From positions 163,382,546-163,446,545 of the forward strand of contig CM071600.1 of NCBI GenBank assembly GCA_036435485.1: a DNA stretch of 64,000 nucleotides. The letters run 5' to 3'. The position numbers and the translations under genes are program-made. Of this stretch, positions 36,871 to 48,923 are shown piece by piece. This stretch comes from Saposhnikovia divaricata. Lineage: Eukaryota > Streptophyta > Magnoliopsida > Apiales > Apiaceae. The notes under the pieces were generated by a model. That model was not told where the DNA came from. It did no database searches and saw nothing but the letters and a program-made list of their open reading frames with translations. Positions within the stretch are counted from its first letter, which is position 1. Every line of letters starts with the position of its first letter.

Positions 36871-39800
36871 TGTGACGACCCCAAATCTCTTAACTAAAAT
36901 TAACTTGATAATGATAAAGCATGCATATTAATTAATAAACATTACCAAAACCCATGCCTAGACCGCCAACAGGTAAGAGTTTGAAACAATATAAAACTAC
37001 AAGTTATTAACAATATTATTATTACAAACCAACATTAATTCTAGATTCAAAAGTCATTACAGACCAAAGTCTAAAGTTCTACTAATATATAAGCCATCAA
37101 GATCACCACTCCCTCCTACCTGAGCAAAAAGCCTTTTATAGGCTATTCCTGATCCGCCACAATTCTTACGAGCAGTTTCAATTATCCTTACCATCTTCAA
37201 ATTTCACTGTAAGGTTAGGGAAAAAACAAAATAATTGAGCCAATAGCCCAGCAAGTGCATAATCCAACAATATAAAAATGGCAGAATAATTCAAATGTAA
37301 AGCAAGATATATCAATCTGCAAATGAAGGTTATCAACTGAATCAACATCAAAATATAATGAATAGGAATTGGAATATCTGATAAGACGCTACGAGCAAAG
37401 CTGGGTGATCAGCCCACGTCAGAGTTCTGAACCCGTATATCCAATACGTGTTATCAAATATAAGGGGATCCCAGGCACACATTGGCCTATAGTGATATTA
37501 ATATAATTTGGACCGACGCCTCGGTCAAAATAAAATTTCATCCAATTCCGTTAAGGTCAAATAAAGATCTGTCAAGTTCAACTCATCTCAATGAAACAAG
37601 AAATATCAATTTTATATCAAGTTTCTGATCAACAATAATAGGACTTTAATATTTCAAATAATTGTCAAGACAAAGTGAAGAAAGTTAATCATTTTGGATT
37701 CTTGGGAGTTGGGATTCTGTTTAGTATAACTTGGTTTAATCAAGAAAGGTTGATCAAGAATCAATAAATGTTTTGGGGTGGAAAGGAGTTCAAGTACAGG
37801 AAGGTATTTATGTAGTTGGTTAGAGAATTCAAGAAAGTATGAAATGGCTCTAGTAATATGGTTAATAATTAATAATTTGAATGAAAGGATATAGATACGA
37901 ATCTAGTTAAGCAAATGAGTTACAAAGTTTTGGTATCGATTAATAAGCCAAATTAGGTTCAAGGGTTACATAATCAATCACAAGGTCCGCAAAAGTAATA
38001 AAGTCAAAAGAACGTGATACTAGTTTGAAGCAAGTTAACGATTCAATATCTCATGGCATTCATCATATGGTAATAACAAGAATAGGGTAGTACACTTGCC
38101 TTACTACACGAGATTGCACTTAATCAGCTTCCTCTTCAATCGGTTCCTTGCCAGGTTTCTTACTCGGACCTATAACAATATAATCAATATCTTATTTTCC
38201 CCTCATTATTTACATACCACAAGATGACTTAATAATACTAACGCCCCAACGATACTATCTTACTTATATACATATATATTTACATACACATAATCACATA
38301 AGTCACATAGCATGTAAAGTCATATAACATATAATGTAGTTTAGCATAGCACTATAATGATATCACGACTAACATTAGAGATGTGCCATAAGGTTTTGAA
38401 AATCGTCATTATAATTTCTTGAAAATTTCGGCAGCATCTCCTTTGTATAAGCGTCATACCATACCGGAATACAACCGGTCCAATCAATCACGCTACACTT
38501 GCAATATCTATAACTCCGCCGATAAACCACTTACAAACCACAACTAAGAAATTTCATCACCAAATCTACATACTAGTAAAGATGCACCTTTAGTTATACT
38601 CTCTGATTTAGAAAAATTTCAAGTAACAAATAATTCAAGTAACACATATATGATTAAGAAATTAACCCTCAAACAAAAACACAATCTTCATTACAATCCC
38701 TCTTCTCCTCCTTCCTCCTTCCTCCTTCCTCTCGGTCTCTCTCTCACTCTCTCTCGGCTTCTCCCTCTCTTCTCCCTCTCTCGGCCTCTCTCTCTTCTCT
38801 CAACCTCTCTCTCCGCCTCCTTCCTCATCATCATCACCACACACAAAAACCTCTAACAATTACTTACACAATTACTTACACTCATATTAATCAACAAAAT
38901 CTTTATCACAAATACTAACTTACAATTTACAACCAAAAATCAATTCATAACTTTAACCCATCAATTCACATAACATATAACATCAAAATCTCAAACCCTT
39001 ACAAAATTAAAAGCTATTAATAACATCAATTATCAATACCCACATATCTACATCTTAATAATTCATAAAAATTCAAACCCAACACAAAACTCAACTTAAT
39101 AACTTATAAAAACTTACATGCAATCATATAACACTTAGTAATTATATAAAATCATCAAATTTAGCCATGCATGTAAACCCTTGGCTTACTTTCGATCATG
39201 GCCAAAGGTTTTGGGTTCTACGGAGAGCCCGAAATTCGTGGGTCTCTACCACGGAGTAGTACCAAATCACAATCACCCACAAACTTACCTTGATTCTTGA
39301 TTTTCGGAAAAACCCTAGTTTGAAAAGTGAAGAAAATTGAAATCCAAGAACATAGGATTGTAGAGGGTTGAAAGGGGAGTATTTTTTTATAACTAATATT
39401 GTAAGGTTTAATGGAGAAATTACCTTGAAAGTAGAGCTTTAGTTTCAATGGAGGTGAGAGAATTTTGAGAGATTTTGAGAGAGATGAGCATGGGGAGAAA
39501 GAGACCGGGGGGGTTTTGGTCGTGTAAAAAGAAAAAGAAGGGGGAGGGTTGGGTTTTGAATGGACACCCACACTAATTCAATTTTTAATGATACATTTTT
39601 AATAAATAAAATACTTATAACATCCTAATTACAAGATACTTTGGATTTAAAAATAATTTATTGGTACATAAATTTAAAACATACAATTCTCTTCCTCAAA
39701 ATATTTTTAAAACATTTTTAAAATCGATGTATAAAAAGATTTGGATTTTACAAGTTTTAATATTTTTAAAAGAATAATAAATAGAAAAAAATCATTATAA

Positions 39801-40122
39801 AATACTTTAATTCGAAAATAATTTAAACCTTTATTTTTAAAAAGTCTCTAAATACATAAAGACAATAAAACAAGAGATTTCATGATTTTTACTAGCTCTG
39901 AAAATTTTACAAAATGTTTAAGCGAATTAAAAATCATATTTTCACATCTTATAGATATGCAAAAATTTAATATAAATTCACATCAACACATCTAGCAATT
40001 TTAAACTCAAATATACGTCCACAACCATATAATCATATAATGACTCACCAATTAAAGCACATAATAATATTTTTACTATCAAATAATATAATTTACATAG
40101 TACGAAATTCCCAGATATTACA
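36871..40122 (-). repeat. 3' LTR of element C (3252 bp)
   Basis: It starts TGTGACGACCCC and ends GATATTACA in plus orientation. The first 1.48 kb is nearly identical to 57471-58949. A CT-rich stretch at 38697-38815 and AT-rich blocks fill the rest. The frames at 38650-38856 and 39218-39571 are low-complexity and unsupported. Confidence 0.92.
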
Positions 40123-40140
40123 TCCTTCCCCCCTTAAAAG
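40123..40140 (-). other. Polypurine tract of element C
   Basis: On the minus strand CTTTTAAGGGGGGAAGGA lies directly before the LTR start TGTAATATC. Confidence 0.85.
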
Positions 40141-40160
40141 GATTCTGTCCCCAGAATCAG

Positions 40161-43100
40161 CTATGCAAACAAATGAGGGTACTGTTCTAACATATCACTT
40201 TCTAACTCCCATGTTGATTCTTCAACCCTTGGGTTCCTCCACAAAACTTTTACTAAAGCAACTGTTTTATTTCTAAGTACTTTCTCTCTTCGATCTTCTA
40301 TTCTGATCGGTCGCTCTACATAATACAAATCTGGCTGAATTTTTACTGGTTCATACTCTATCACACACTTAGTGTAAGGATGAAATTTCTTAAGCATCGA
40401 TACATGAAAAACATTATGAATATGCTGCATCTGAGGTGGCAAAGCCAATTCGTATACTAATTTGCCCACGCGTCGCAAAATTTCGAATGGTCCTACAAAC
40501 CTTGGACTTAATTTTCCTTTCTTCCCAAATCTGGTTAATCCTTTCCAAGGTGAAACTTTTAATAATACTGGATCTCCTAATTTGAAATCTACTTTCTTTC
40601 TTGCTGGATCCGCATATTTTCCCTGCCTGTCTTGAGCAGCTCGTAATCTTTTCTGAATTAGTTCCACGGTCTCTTTCGTCTGCTGAATCAACTCTGGTCC
40701 TAATATTTTTCGCTCACCGACTTCTTCCCAACACACAGGAGATCTACACTTCCTTCCATAAGGAGCTTCATATGGAGGCATTCTGATACTGGCATGATAA
40801 CTGTTGTTGTAAGAAAATTCCACCAAAGGTAGATGTTCGTCCCAATTGCCTTTAAAATCTAGTGTGCAAACTCTAAGCATATCTTCAATTGTCTGAATCG
40901 TTCTTTCGCTCTGACCATCTGTTTGGGGATGATAAGCAGTACTCATTCTAAGTTGTGTCCCGAGATGTTCTTGAAATTGTCTCCAAAATCTTGAGTTGAA
41001 GCGGGGGTCTCTATCAGATACTATCGATACTGGAACTCCATGTCGAGTCACAATCTCTTTCAAATACAAATGCACTAACTTTTCTAGCGAGAATCTTTCG
41101 TTAATCGGTAAGAAATGAGTTGATTTCGTCAATCGATCAACTATAACCCAAATAGCACCGTGATTAGCCTTCGATCTTGGCAGACCTAAAAGTCCATCGC
41201 AATGTGCTCCCACTTCCATTCAGGTATTTCCAATGGTTGAATCAATCCACTTGGTCTTTGATGTTCCGCTTTCACTCATTGGCAGGTATAACAATGACTT
41301 ACCCACTCAGCAATTTCTCTCTTCATGTCTGGCCACCAAAAGTTCTTCTTCAAATCTTGATACATTTTCGTGCTTTCAGGGTGTAATGAAAACTTAGAAC
41401 TATGAGCATCACATAACAACTCTTTTTTTAACTCTTTAACATCAAGAATCCATATTCTCGAGGAAAATCTTAAAATACCTTGTTTATCTTTTTGTGTACA
41501 AATTTCTTCTCCAGTTAACTCATTCAATCTTTAATTCATCACTTCTTTTTGGCATTCCCGAATTTTATCCAGTAACGCTGGTTGGAATGTCATGGTGTAT
41601 ACTTGCTCTATTGGCATCTCTGTCGTACAGACCTCAATCTCTAACTTTTCAAATTCTCTAAACAATTCTTGGGTCATTGTCAACATATTTAACCTTTCCT
41701 TCCTGCTCAGCGTATCAGCTACGACATTTGCTTTTCCCAGGTGATAGCTAGTGGTACAATCATAATCCTTTATTATCTCTAACCATCTTCTTTGTCTCAT
41801 GTTGAGTTCCTTTTGAGTAAAAATATACTTTAGGCTCTTGTGATCCGTAAATATCTCACACTTCTCACCGTACAAATAATGTCTTCATAATTTCAATGTA
41901 AACACAATCGCTGCTAGTTCAAGATCATGGGTAGGGTATCTCTGTTCATGAGGTTTCAGTTGCCTTAAAGCGTACGCAATTACCTTTCCATGTTGCATAA
42001 ATACACATCCTAATCCTTTATGCGAAGCATCACTATAGATTACAAACTCTCCTTTATCATCTGGTAATGCTAACACTGGAGCAGTTACCAATCTTTGCTT
42101 TAGCTCTAGGAAATTCTTTTCACACTTTTCAGTCCATTCAAACTTTTCATTTTTTCGTGTCAACTTGGTCAATGGTACCGCAATCTTAGAAAAATCCTTA
42201 ACAAATCTGTGATAATATCCTGCTAGTCCCATAAAACTTCTTACTTCCGTCGGTGTCCTTGGTCTTTCCCAATTCACAATAGCTTCAATCTTTGCTGGGT
42301 CGACTAGAATTCCTTCCTTACTTACAATATGTCCCAAAAATTGAACTTCCTTCAACCAAAACTCACACTTAGAAAACTTGCCATACAACTTCTCCTTTCT
42401 TAATATTTCCAATGCTATCCTTAAATGCTCTGCATGTTCTTCTTTAGTCTTGGAGTATATCAAAATATCATTTATGAACACTATCACAAACTTATCCAAA
42501 TATTTCTTAAACACTCGGTTCATTAAATCCATAAATGCTGCAGGCGCATTCGTCAATCCGAAAGCCATAACCAAAAATTCGTAGTGACCATACCTCGTTC
42601 GAAATGCAGTCTTCGGTATATCCTCTGGCTTGATTTTCAACTGGTGATATCCTGACCTTAGATCTATCTTCGAAAAACAAGTGGCTCCTTTCAACTTATC
42701 AAACAAATCATCAATTCGTGGTAATGGGTATCTATTCTTGATGGTCAGTTTGTTTAACTCCCGATAATCAATACAAAGTCTCATACTTTGGTCTTTCTTC
42801 TTTATGAACAACACTGGCACTCCCCAGGGTGATACACTTGGTCTTATAACTCCTTTGTTCAATAAATCTTAAAGTTGACTGGCAAGTTCCTTCATTTCAG
42901 ATGGTGCCATTCTATGTGGAGCTTTGGAGACTGGTTCTGTCCCTGGTGCTAAATCAATCGCAAACTCAATTTGACGATCTGGAGGTAATCTGGGTAATTC
43001 TTCAGGAAAAACATCTGGAAATTCATTGACTACTGGAATGTTTTCTAATTTCACTCCTTCTTGATTCTTGTCTATCACATAAGCGAGATAAGCCTCACAT

Positions 43101-43532
43101 CCTTTTCTTAACAGCCTCTTGGTTTGCATCATAGTAAGAAACGTACTAGCATGGCTACAACCCTTAAAGATAATTCTATCGCCTTTTGAGATCTCAACGT
43201 AACTCTCTTACTCTTACAATCGATTTGCGAAATATACTCGGTGAGCCAATCCATTCCTAAAATTATGTCAAAATCTCATAATTGAAAAGGTATTAGGGTT
43301 ACGGGAAAAAGATGTCCTGAAATCTCTATTGCACATGATGAACATACTTTATCTACTGGTATATGATCCTGATTGGCTAACACAATTTCAAAGCTTCTTT
43401 TAATATACGAGTATCACACTTCAACTTATTCACAAAATCTTTAGAAACAAACGATCTAGTAGCACCCGAGTCAATTAACACTTTTGCACTAGTGGCATTC
43501 ACGAAAAGCGTACCTTCCACCACGTCCGAACT
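40161..43532 (-). pseudogene. pol: Element C pol: protease, reverse transcriptase, RNase H, integrase, chromodomain (broken)
   Basis: Minus strand, in order: retropepsin with LIDSGATRSF (DSG codons at 43472-43464); linker (43132-42869, FPDVFPEELPRLPPDRQIEF) ending in a TAA in place of Gln; reverse transcriptase and RNase H (42862-41885), with RLCIDYRELNKLT, KIDLRSGYHQ, AFGLTNAPAAF and VFINDILIYS; more RNase H (41875-41531, TDHKSLKYIFTQKEL); integrase zinc finger (41527-41276, CDAHSS to HCYTCQ); integrase core (41219-40161) with SDRDPRF and DGQSERTIQ; chromodomain at the end (VALVKVLWRNPRVEESTWEL). In the reverse transcriptase active site the family's first Asp is Asn (codon at 42472-42470). 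Stops and a shift near 41190 break the frame further. It resembles Tekay/Del chromoviruses. Confidence 0.92.
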
Positions 43533-43953
43533 TTACACTGCGTCATTCATATTCATGTTGAAGGTCCGGGCATCAATTGGATATGCTGGAGCTTGATAAC
43601 CTGGAGCTTGAATTGCTGGAATTTGCTGATTTAAAGGTTGATTTAGAATCTGAGCTGGAATCTGAGAAGTTGTCATTGGGTTCACTGGGGTAGAGGTAGT
43701 CAATCTCATCAAGTTGTTATTTGGAATAGGGGTTTTGCACTCTCTAGCCATGTGTCCCACTTTACCATACTTGTAACAAGTCACTTTTGATTTAGAATTC
43801 CGGCATTCATTAGCATAATGTCCCTTCGAGTTACACTTGAAACAAACAATATCCGCTTTAGCACACACTCCGGTATGTCTTTTAGAACATATCTTGCACT
43901 CTGGAATAGATGGTCGGGGAAATCTTGGTTGATTAGGGTTCTGAGGAAGGGTC
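43533..43953 (-). pseudogene. gag: Element C gag, C-terminal part with zinc knuckles
   Basis: Minus strand. After PRPSIPECKICSKRHTGVC come the knuckle CFKCNSKGHYANEC and a second, CYKYGKVGHMAREC, in which the second Cys has become Tyr (consistent with TGT to TAT). A Gln/Pro-rich tail leads to the protease. The frame is cut at 43953 by the Athila-1 insertion; the N-terminal part resumes at 55731. The first residues of the open frame at 43954-43976 belong to the Athila LTR. Confidence 0.88.
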
Positions 43954-45996
43954 TGATAAGTGCATATTTTTTGCATATTTTTATTACATATTTATTGCTT
44001 GAACTCATATTTTAATAAATTATTTTATTGCATTTCAGGAAATTCAAGAAAAAATGAAGAAATGACAAAATAAAGAAATAAAGGTCAATGAGAGAAAAAG
44101 AAGAAGAAGAAGGACCAAAATAGAAGAAAAGGAAAGAGAAGGGGGTGTGGTGCAAAACCAATTTTAGAAAAATGGATGGCTAGGATTGAACCACACCAAA
44201 CAAAATGAATGGTGGGGATTAATCCACACCAACCAAAATCCCAAATTTTTTTCTATAAATAGCCTCATTTTTTCTCTTGTAAATAAAAAACACAACCCTT
44301 AAAATCCCTAGCATTAGTACACTCCCAAATTAATTTGTTGTAAATTTTCTTTGTAACTCTTGTAAACAATTTTTTTTATTACGTATTTATTTTGTTTCTG
44401 CTGTAATTAGTCTAATTCGAAGCTTTAAATCTCTTTTCCCCTGTTTTTTTTACAGAAAACCCACCCCCTTACTCTCTTGTTTTTACTCTTCTTCTTCCTT
44501 CTTTTTTTTCTCAACCCAACATAAATCTTTCTTCTCCTTCCTCCATTTCTTCTCTTCACCGCTGTAAACATCCCCTCTCCTCATTTTTTTTTTCGTCTTC
44601 TTCATCAAACACACTCCAACTCAATTTTTTTTATTGTTAATCTCCTTCACTAGAACCCAACTAATTCCTCTTCTTCTACCCAAATCTTCTTCTTCTTTTC
44701 TGTTTTCTTTTCGCTGTAAACCCACCTCTCCTCTCCTTCTTTTCTTCTCTCCCCTCTCCTTATTCCTCTTTCCCCTGTCTTTTAGTCGAGCAAAACGAAC
44801 CAACCACCCAGCAATTTTTTTTTCTCTGCGATTTTAACTTGCAAAACATCATTTTCTTTTCTCCGTTTTTCTTCCTTTATTTCGTTTTGTGTTGAGTTTT
44901 TATTCGTGCTTGTATGTTATAATTCGAGTTGTTTGTGTTAGCCGAGTTCAGAGTTATAGTCACAGGTTCTGTCGAGTTCTTGAACACTAGATCTGAGTTT
45001 TGCCGAGTGGTGTTTGCTTAATGAGTCATTTTCGAGTTCTGTTTTCCAAGCTATTGTTGCGAGTTTTGCTGCATTTTACAAGTATTAACGAGTTGTTTCA
45101 TTTGTTGCAATCGAGTTAATTATTTTGGAGTTATTTTGTGAGTCTATTTGGAGTACTTGAATGGTACTGTATTTGTTTGTGTTATTTTGGCAGCTAGTTT
45201 TTTTCTAGTCGAATGTAGAGTTTTCGTTGAGTCCATTTAGTAGCTGAGTTGCCTGGGTATTGTTTTGAATAGTAGAGTACTGTAATAATTTTGAGTGTCT
45301 GAGTCATTTAGTCGAGTTGCTTAGTTCCTGCAAGTTTCGTTTAGTGTTTGAAGCGTTCGAGTTGGTTTAGTGTAGTGACTGATGAGTCGTTTTTGTGTCT
45401 TTGAATTGGTTTCCTCGAGTTGCCCCGAGTTGTTATAGTGCTAATTTTTTGTGTTAAATTAATTCTTGGCTAGTTCTATTTACAAACTTTACACGCCAAA
45501 TTTTTGTTAGAATTTTCTGTAAATATATTATTAAATTTTGTTTGTTGTTTAAATAAATTTTATTCTAAATTTAGTTTTTTTAATTAGTTTTAAATAGTTT
45601 AAAATTGCTTTAGGAATTAAATAGAAAAATAATTTTTTTTTCAAAACCCATACTTGTTCTAGTCCGATTAAATAAATAAGATTTTAGATTGATTAAGAAA
45701 AAAAAAGAGAAAAGTTTTTAGAATAAATTTTAGTTTAAATTTGAATTTATAATTTTTAGAATAATTTAGTAAATTAGTTTAGAATTAAAATAAATTAAAT
45801 TTTCTTTTAAAAATAGATTAAATTTCCTTTTAATAATTAAATAAAAAAATCCAAATTTTCCAAAATCAATTGTTCTAATTCGATTAAATTAAAGGTTAAG
45901 TCATCGCGAAAATATTAGTCCCTGTGGATCGAATCTTAAAATACTAAAACGAGATCGTGCACTTGCGATATTTAAATATTTAGTTTTAGCACAACA
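43954..45996 (+). repeat. 5' LTR of Athila-1 (2043 bp)
   Basis: It starts TGATAAGTGCATATTTT and ends TTAGCACAACA. A TATAAATAG box lies at 44254-44262, a long pyrimidine-rich stretch at 44440-44880, and a region with at least 20 GAGT words, many as CGAGTT, at 44915-45440. The frames at 44621-44837 are pyrimidine-tract artefacts. Confidence 0.95.
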
Positions 45997-46002
45997 AGTT
46001 TT

Positions 46003-46020
46003 TGGCGCCGCTGCCGGGGA
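46003..46020 (+). other. Primer-binding site of Athila-1 (tRNA-Asp type)
   Basis: TGGCGCCGCTGCCGGGGA lies six bases after the 5' LTR. This is the form typical of Athila and Tat elements, complementary to the 3' end of tRNA-Asp. Confidence 0.92.
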
Positions 46021-46859
46021 ACTAATTATTTTTCGCGCCTTAATTTTTAATTTTTTGGATTAGTTTTACTTGTCTTATTTTTATCTCATTTTTTTAGGAA
46101 AGTTGGAATTTCGGGAAAATTCTCACGGAGCTTGGAAAAATCGGAATTTTTGGAAAGCGTGCTTCGGTAACCCGTATTTCACTCTTTTTGCCTTTTTATT
46201 TTTAGAAAATCAAAAAAAAAATTAAAAAAAAATTTAGAAAATACATAATTGTTGCATCATGCATTTAATCACTTAGGGCACGTCATCTAGATTTTTATTT
46301 TCTTGTTTTTAATTTTCGTACCTTATAAATTATGGTGATCGCTGGAGGACCCAAAGGTACGTTAAATTTCTTCTTTTCTTTATTTAAGACACTTAGTTTA
46401 GAGCATCCATAATTGTTTATAGTTTTGTATATATATCGTTGTTTGTTGCATTCATTCATAAATAAATCTTAAGGGCAAAACCTCTCAAAAGATAAGGGAA
46501 GGGATTTCATCACTCTTTCCTTGGCCCGAAAACAATTAATCCCTCATTTTGCATACCCTAGCCTTTAATAAAATTAATTAGATGTTTGCCCCTAGGAATT
46601 TCGCGCTCAATTAGGAAGGTACCTAAGAAATGACGTAATCATTAATTATTCCGATTTTTTGGTGTCTAGGCAAGCGAAAGCTTACCTGGCCAATTAGGAT
46701 TTGGTGTCTAGGCCGGTGTTTAGCCTCTTGGCAATGCTTGCACCTACCTGGCCAAATCGGTTCGAATAATTATTGATTTACCGGGTTTTTGTGGTCCTTA
46801 AAGTTAGGATCAAGGTTTAGTTTATTTTATTAAGAAACCCTAGGTCTAGAATTTTTCTT
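46021..46859 (+). other. Leader of Athila-1
   Basis: About 840 bases without a long frame. ATG at 46332 opens a short peptide ending in a donor-like AAAGGTACGT (46353-46362), which might be a small first exon. At 46655-46760 an imperfect direct repeat carries TTGGTGTCTAGGC and TACCTGGCCAA twice, in the place where packaging or dimer signals are expected. Both readings are tentative. Confidence 0.4.
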
Positions 46860-48923
46860 TTGATTTTTCACCCTTTCTTTTGGTTTGTTTATTTTATCGC
46901 ACTTATTTGCTACGTGTTACTTTCGTGGTTTATACGAACTACTTGGATTAGGGATAATTCTGCTAGGCTAGTGAGATCAATCGAGATTGCGTCCTCTTCT
47001 GAATCCGAGTCTGTAGAAATTCTTGACCCCGTAGTGACCATGGCAATTTCGTTAAAAGACCGTTGTTACCCCACCCGATCGTCCCAACCTTCTTGCATCA
47101 CCCTACCTCCCGTAAATGCTAATAATTTCGAAATCAATGGTCATCAAATTAGCATGTTACATAATTTTCGCGGTAGTGATGGTGAGGATCCTTATCTTTT
47201 TCTACATGAATTCGAGGAGGTTTGCGCTTTACAAAAACTCCAACAACTTTCCGAGGACGCCATACGGCTTAGACTAATCAACTTCGCTTTAAAAGATAAT
47301 GCTAAAAAATGGTTGTATAGTCTACCCGTCAATTCGATTTCCACGTGGGAGGGTTTCGTAGTCATCTTTCTAAAAAAATTCTTTCCAAGTCATAAGACTA
47401 CGAAACTCACAAATGAAATTAATCAATTTCGTCAAAAACACAACGAACCATTTTAGATGTGCTTTGACCGTTTTAAAAATCTTCTTTCTCAATGTCCCCA
47501 CCACGGAATCGAAAAATGGAAACTCTGTAAGCTTGTTTACGAGGCCCTAGATAGTTCAACAATCGCGTTGTTGGAATCTATGTGCCAAGGAATATTCATG
47601 GATAAAAACGAGGATGAGGGATGGGCATTTTTTGAAGAGTTCGCGGAAAAGACTATGTTGTGGGAATCGACTAGGGAGCCCACTCGAGAACCCACGAAAT
47701 CGAATGATTCAATAGCTACCATGAATCAAAAGGGGTTACATCAAGTTGGTAACTCTATCGCAACCGAGGCTAAATTAGTCACTCTTACTCGACGTTTAGA
47801 AGCCTTAGAAACCAACGGGCTGCCCTCCCAAGTATCCATTTGCTCAAATTTTAACTCAACCAATCAAGGGTTACAAAATCTTCAAGATTTTCAACAAGTC
47901 AATGCGATGTTCCAACCGGGTCCTCGAAATGATCCTTATGCTCCTACTTATAACCCCGGTTGGAAAAATCACCCGAACTTTTCTTGGAATCAAGGTCAAG
48001 GTCAACAATCTCACCCCACACAATTCCAAAATCAACCTCCGGTGTTTCATAAACCTGGCGTAAATTCCTTTTCCCCTCAAAATCATGCTGCTTATCCGAC
48101 TCAAGCTCCTACCCACCCTCCCATTTTTTTTGAGTCAGATAAGCGACTTACATCGTTGGAGAAAAGTCTCGATGCGTTTCTCAAATCCATCACTAATTTG
48201 GCTCAATCACAACAAACTTTCTTGCAAACCATGACTCAAGATAGGCAAATCTTAAATGCTAGCACCCAAGCCATATCTAAGGTAGAGGTTCAAGTGATCC
48301 AGTTAGCTAATGCCATCCATGAGCGTGAAAAGAATAAGTTTCCAAGTCAACCCAAGGTCAACCATAAGTTTCCTCTGAATCAAAGACCTCATGACAATGT
48401 GAATGCTATCATTTCCCTGAGATCTGGAAAGCACGTTGATAATCGAGTAGGAGTCAAGTCCCCCGAAGAGGAAGAAGAAGAATCAAATGTTGCATCGACA
48501 CCTATTCTCGATCCTTCTGATCGAACTCCGATTCCTGTCTCTTCACCTCTTTCTAGTCAGCCGTCTTCTTCGAGAGGAACAACCTCGGAGCCCGTTCCCG
48601 AAGAACAAGTCTATAAACCAAAGGCTCCTTACCCACAACACCTCATCTCTAATAAGCAAACCGCTCAATTAGACAAGATTATAGAGGTTTTTAAGCAAGT
48701 TAAAGTCAACATTCCTCTTTTAGATGCGATTCAACAAATTCCCTCTTATGTGAAATGTCTAAAAGATTTGTGCACTCATAAGCGAACCACCCAAGTCCCT
48801 AAGAAAGCCTTTTTGACCTCTCAAGTGAGCTCAATTCTTTCTAACCAGATTCCCGTGAAATATAAGGACCCCGGTTGTCCCACAATTTCATGTGTCATAG
48901 GTAATTCTTTTGTGGACAAGGCG
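46860..48923 (+). pseudogene. gag: Athila-1 gag
   Basis: The first convincing start is ATG at 47040 (MAISLKDRCYPTRSS); the frame is open from 46860. The gag core has FRGSDGEDPYLFLHEFEEVC and DAIRLRLINFALKDNAKKWL. TAG at 47454 stands where related proteins keep a Trp in the middle of FRQKHNEPF/MCFDRFKNLL, and the frame simply continues to 48923. The second half is Gln/Pro/Asn-rich (NPGWKNHPNFSWNQGQGQQ), then a conserved segment before the protease (YPQHLISNKQTAQLDKIIEV). I see no CCHC knuckle. Gag builds the particle. Confidence 0.88.
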
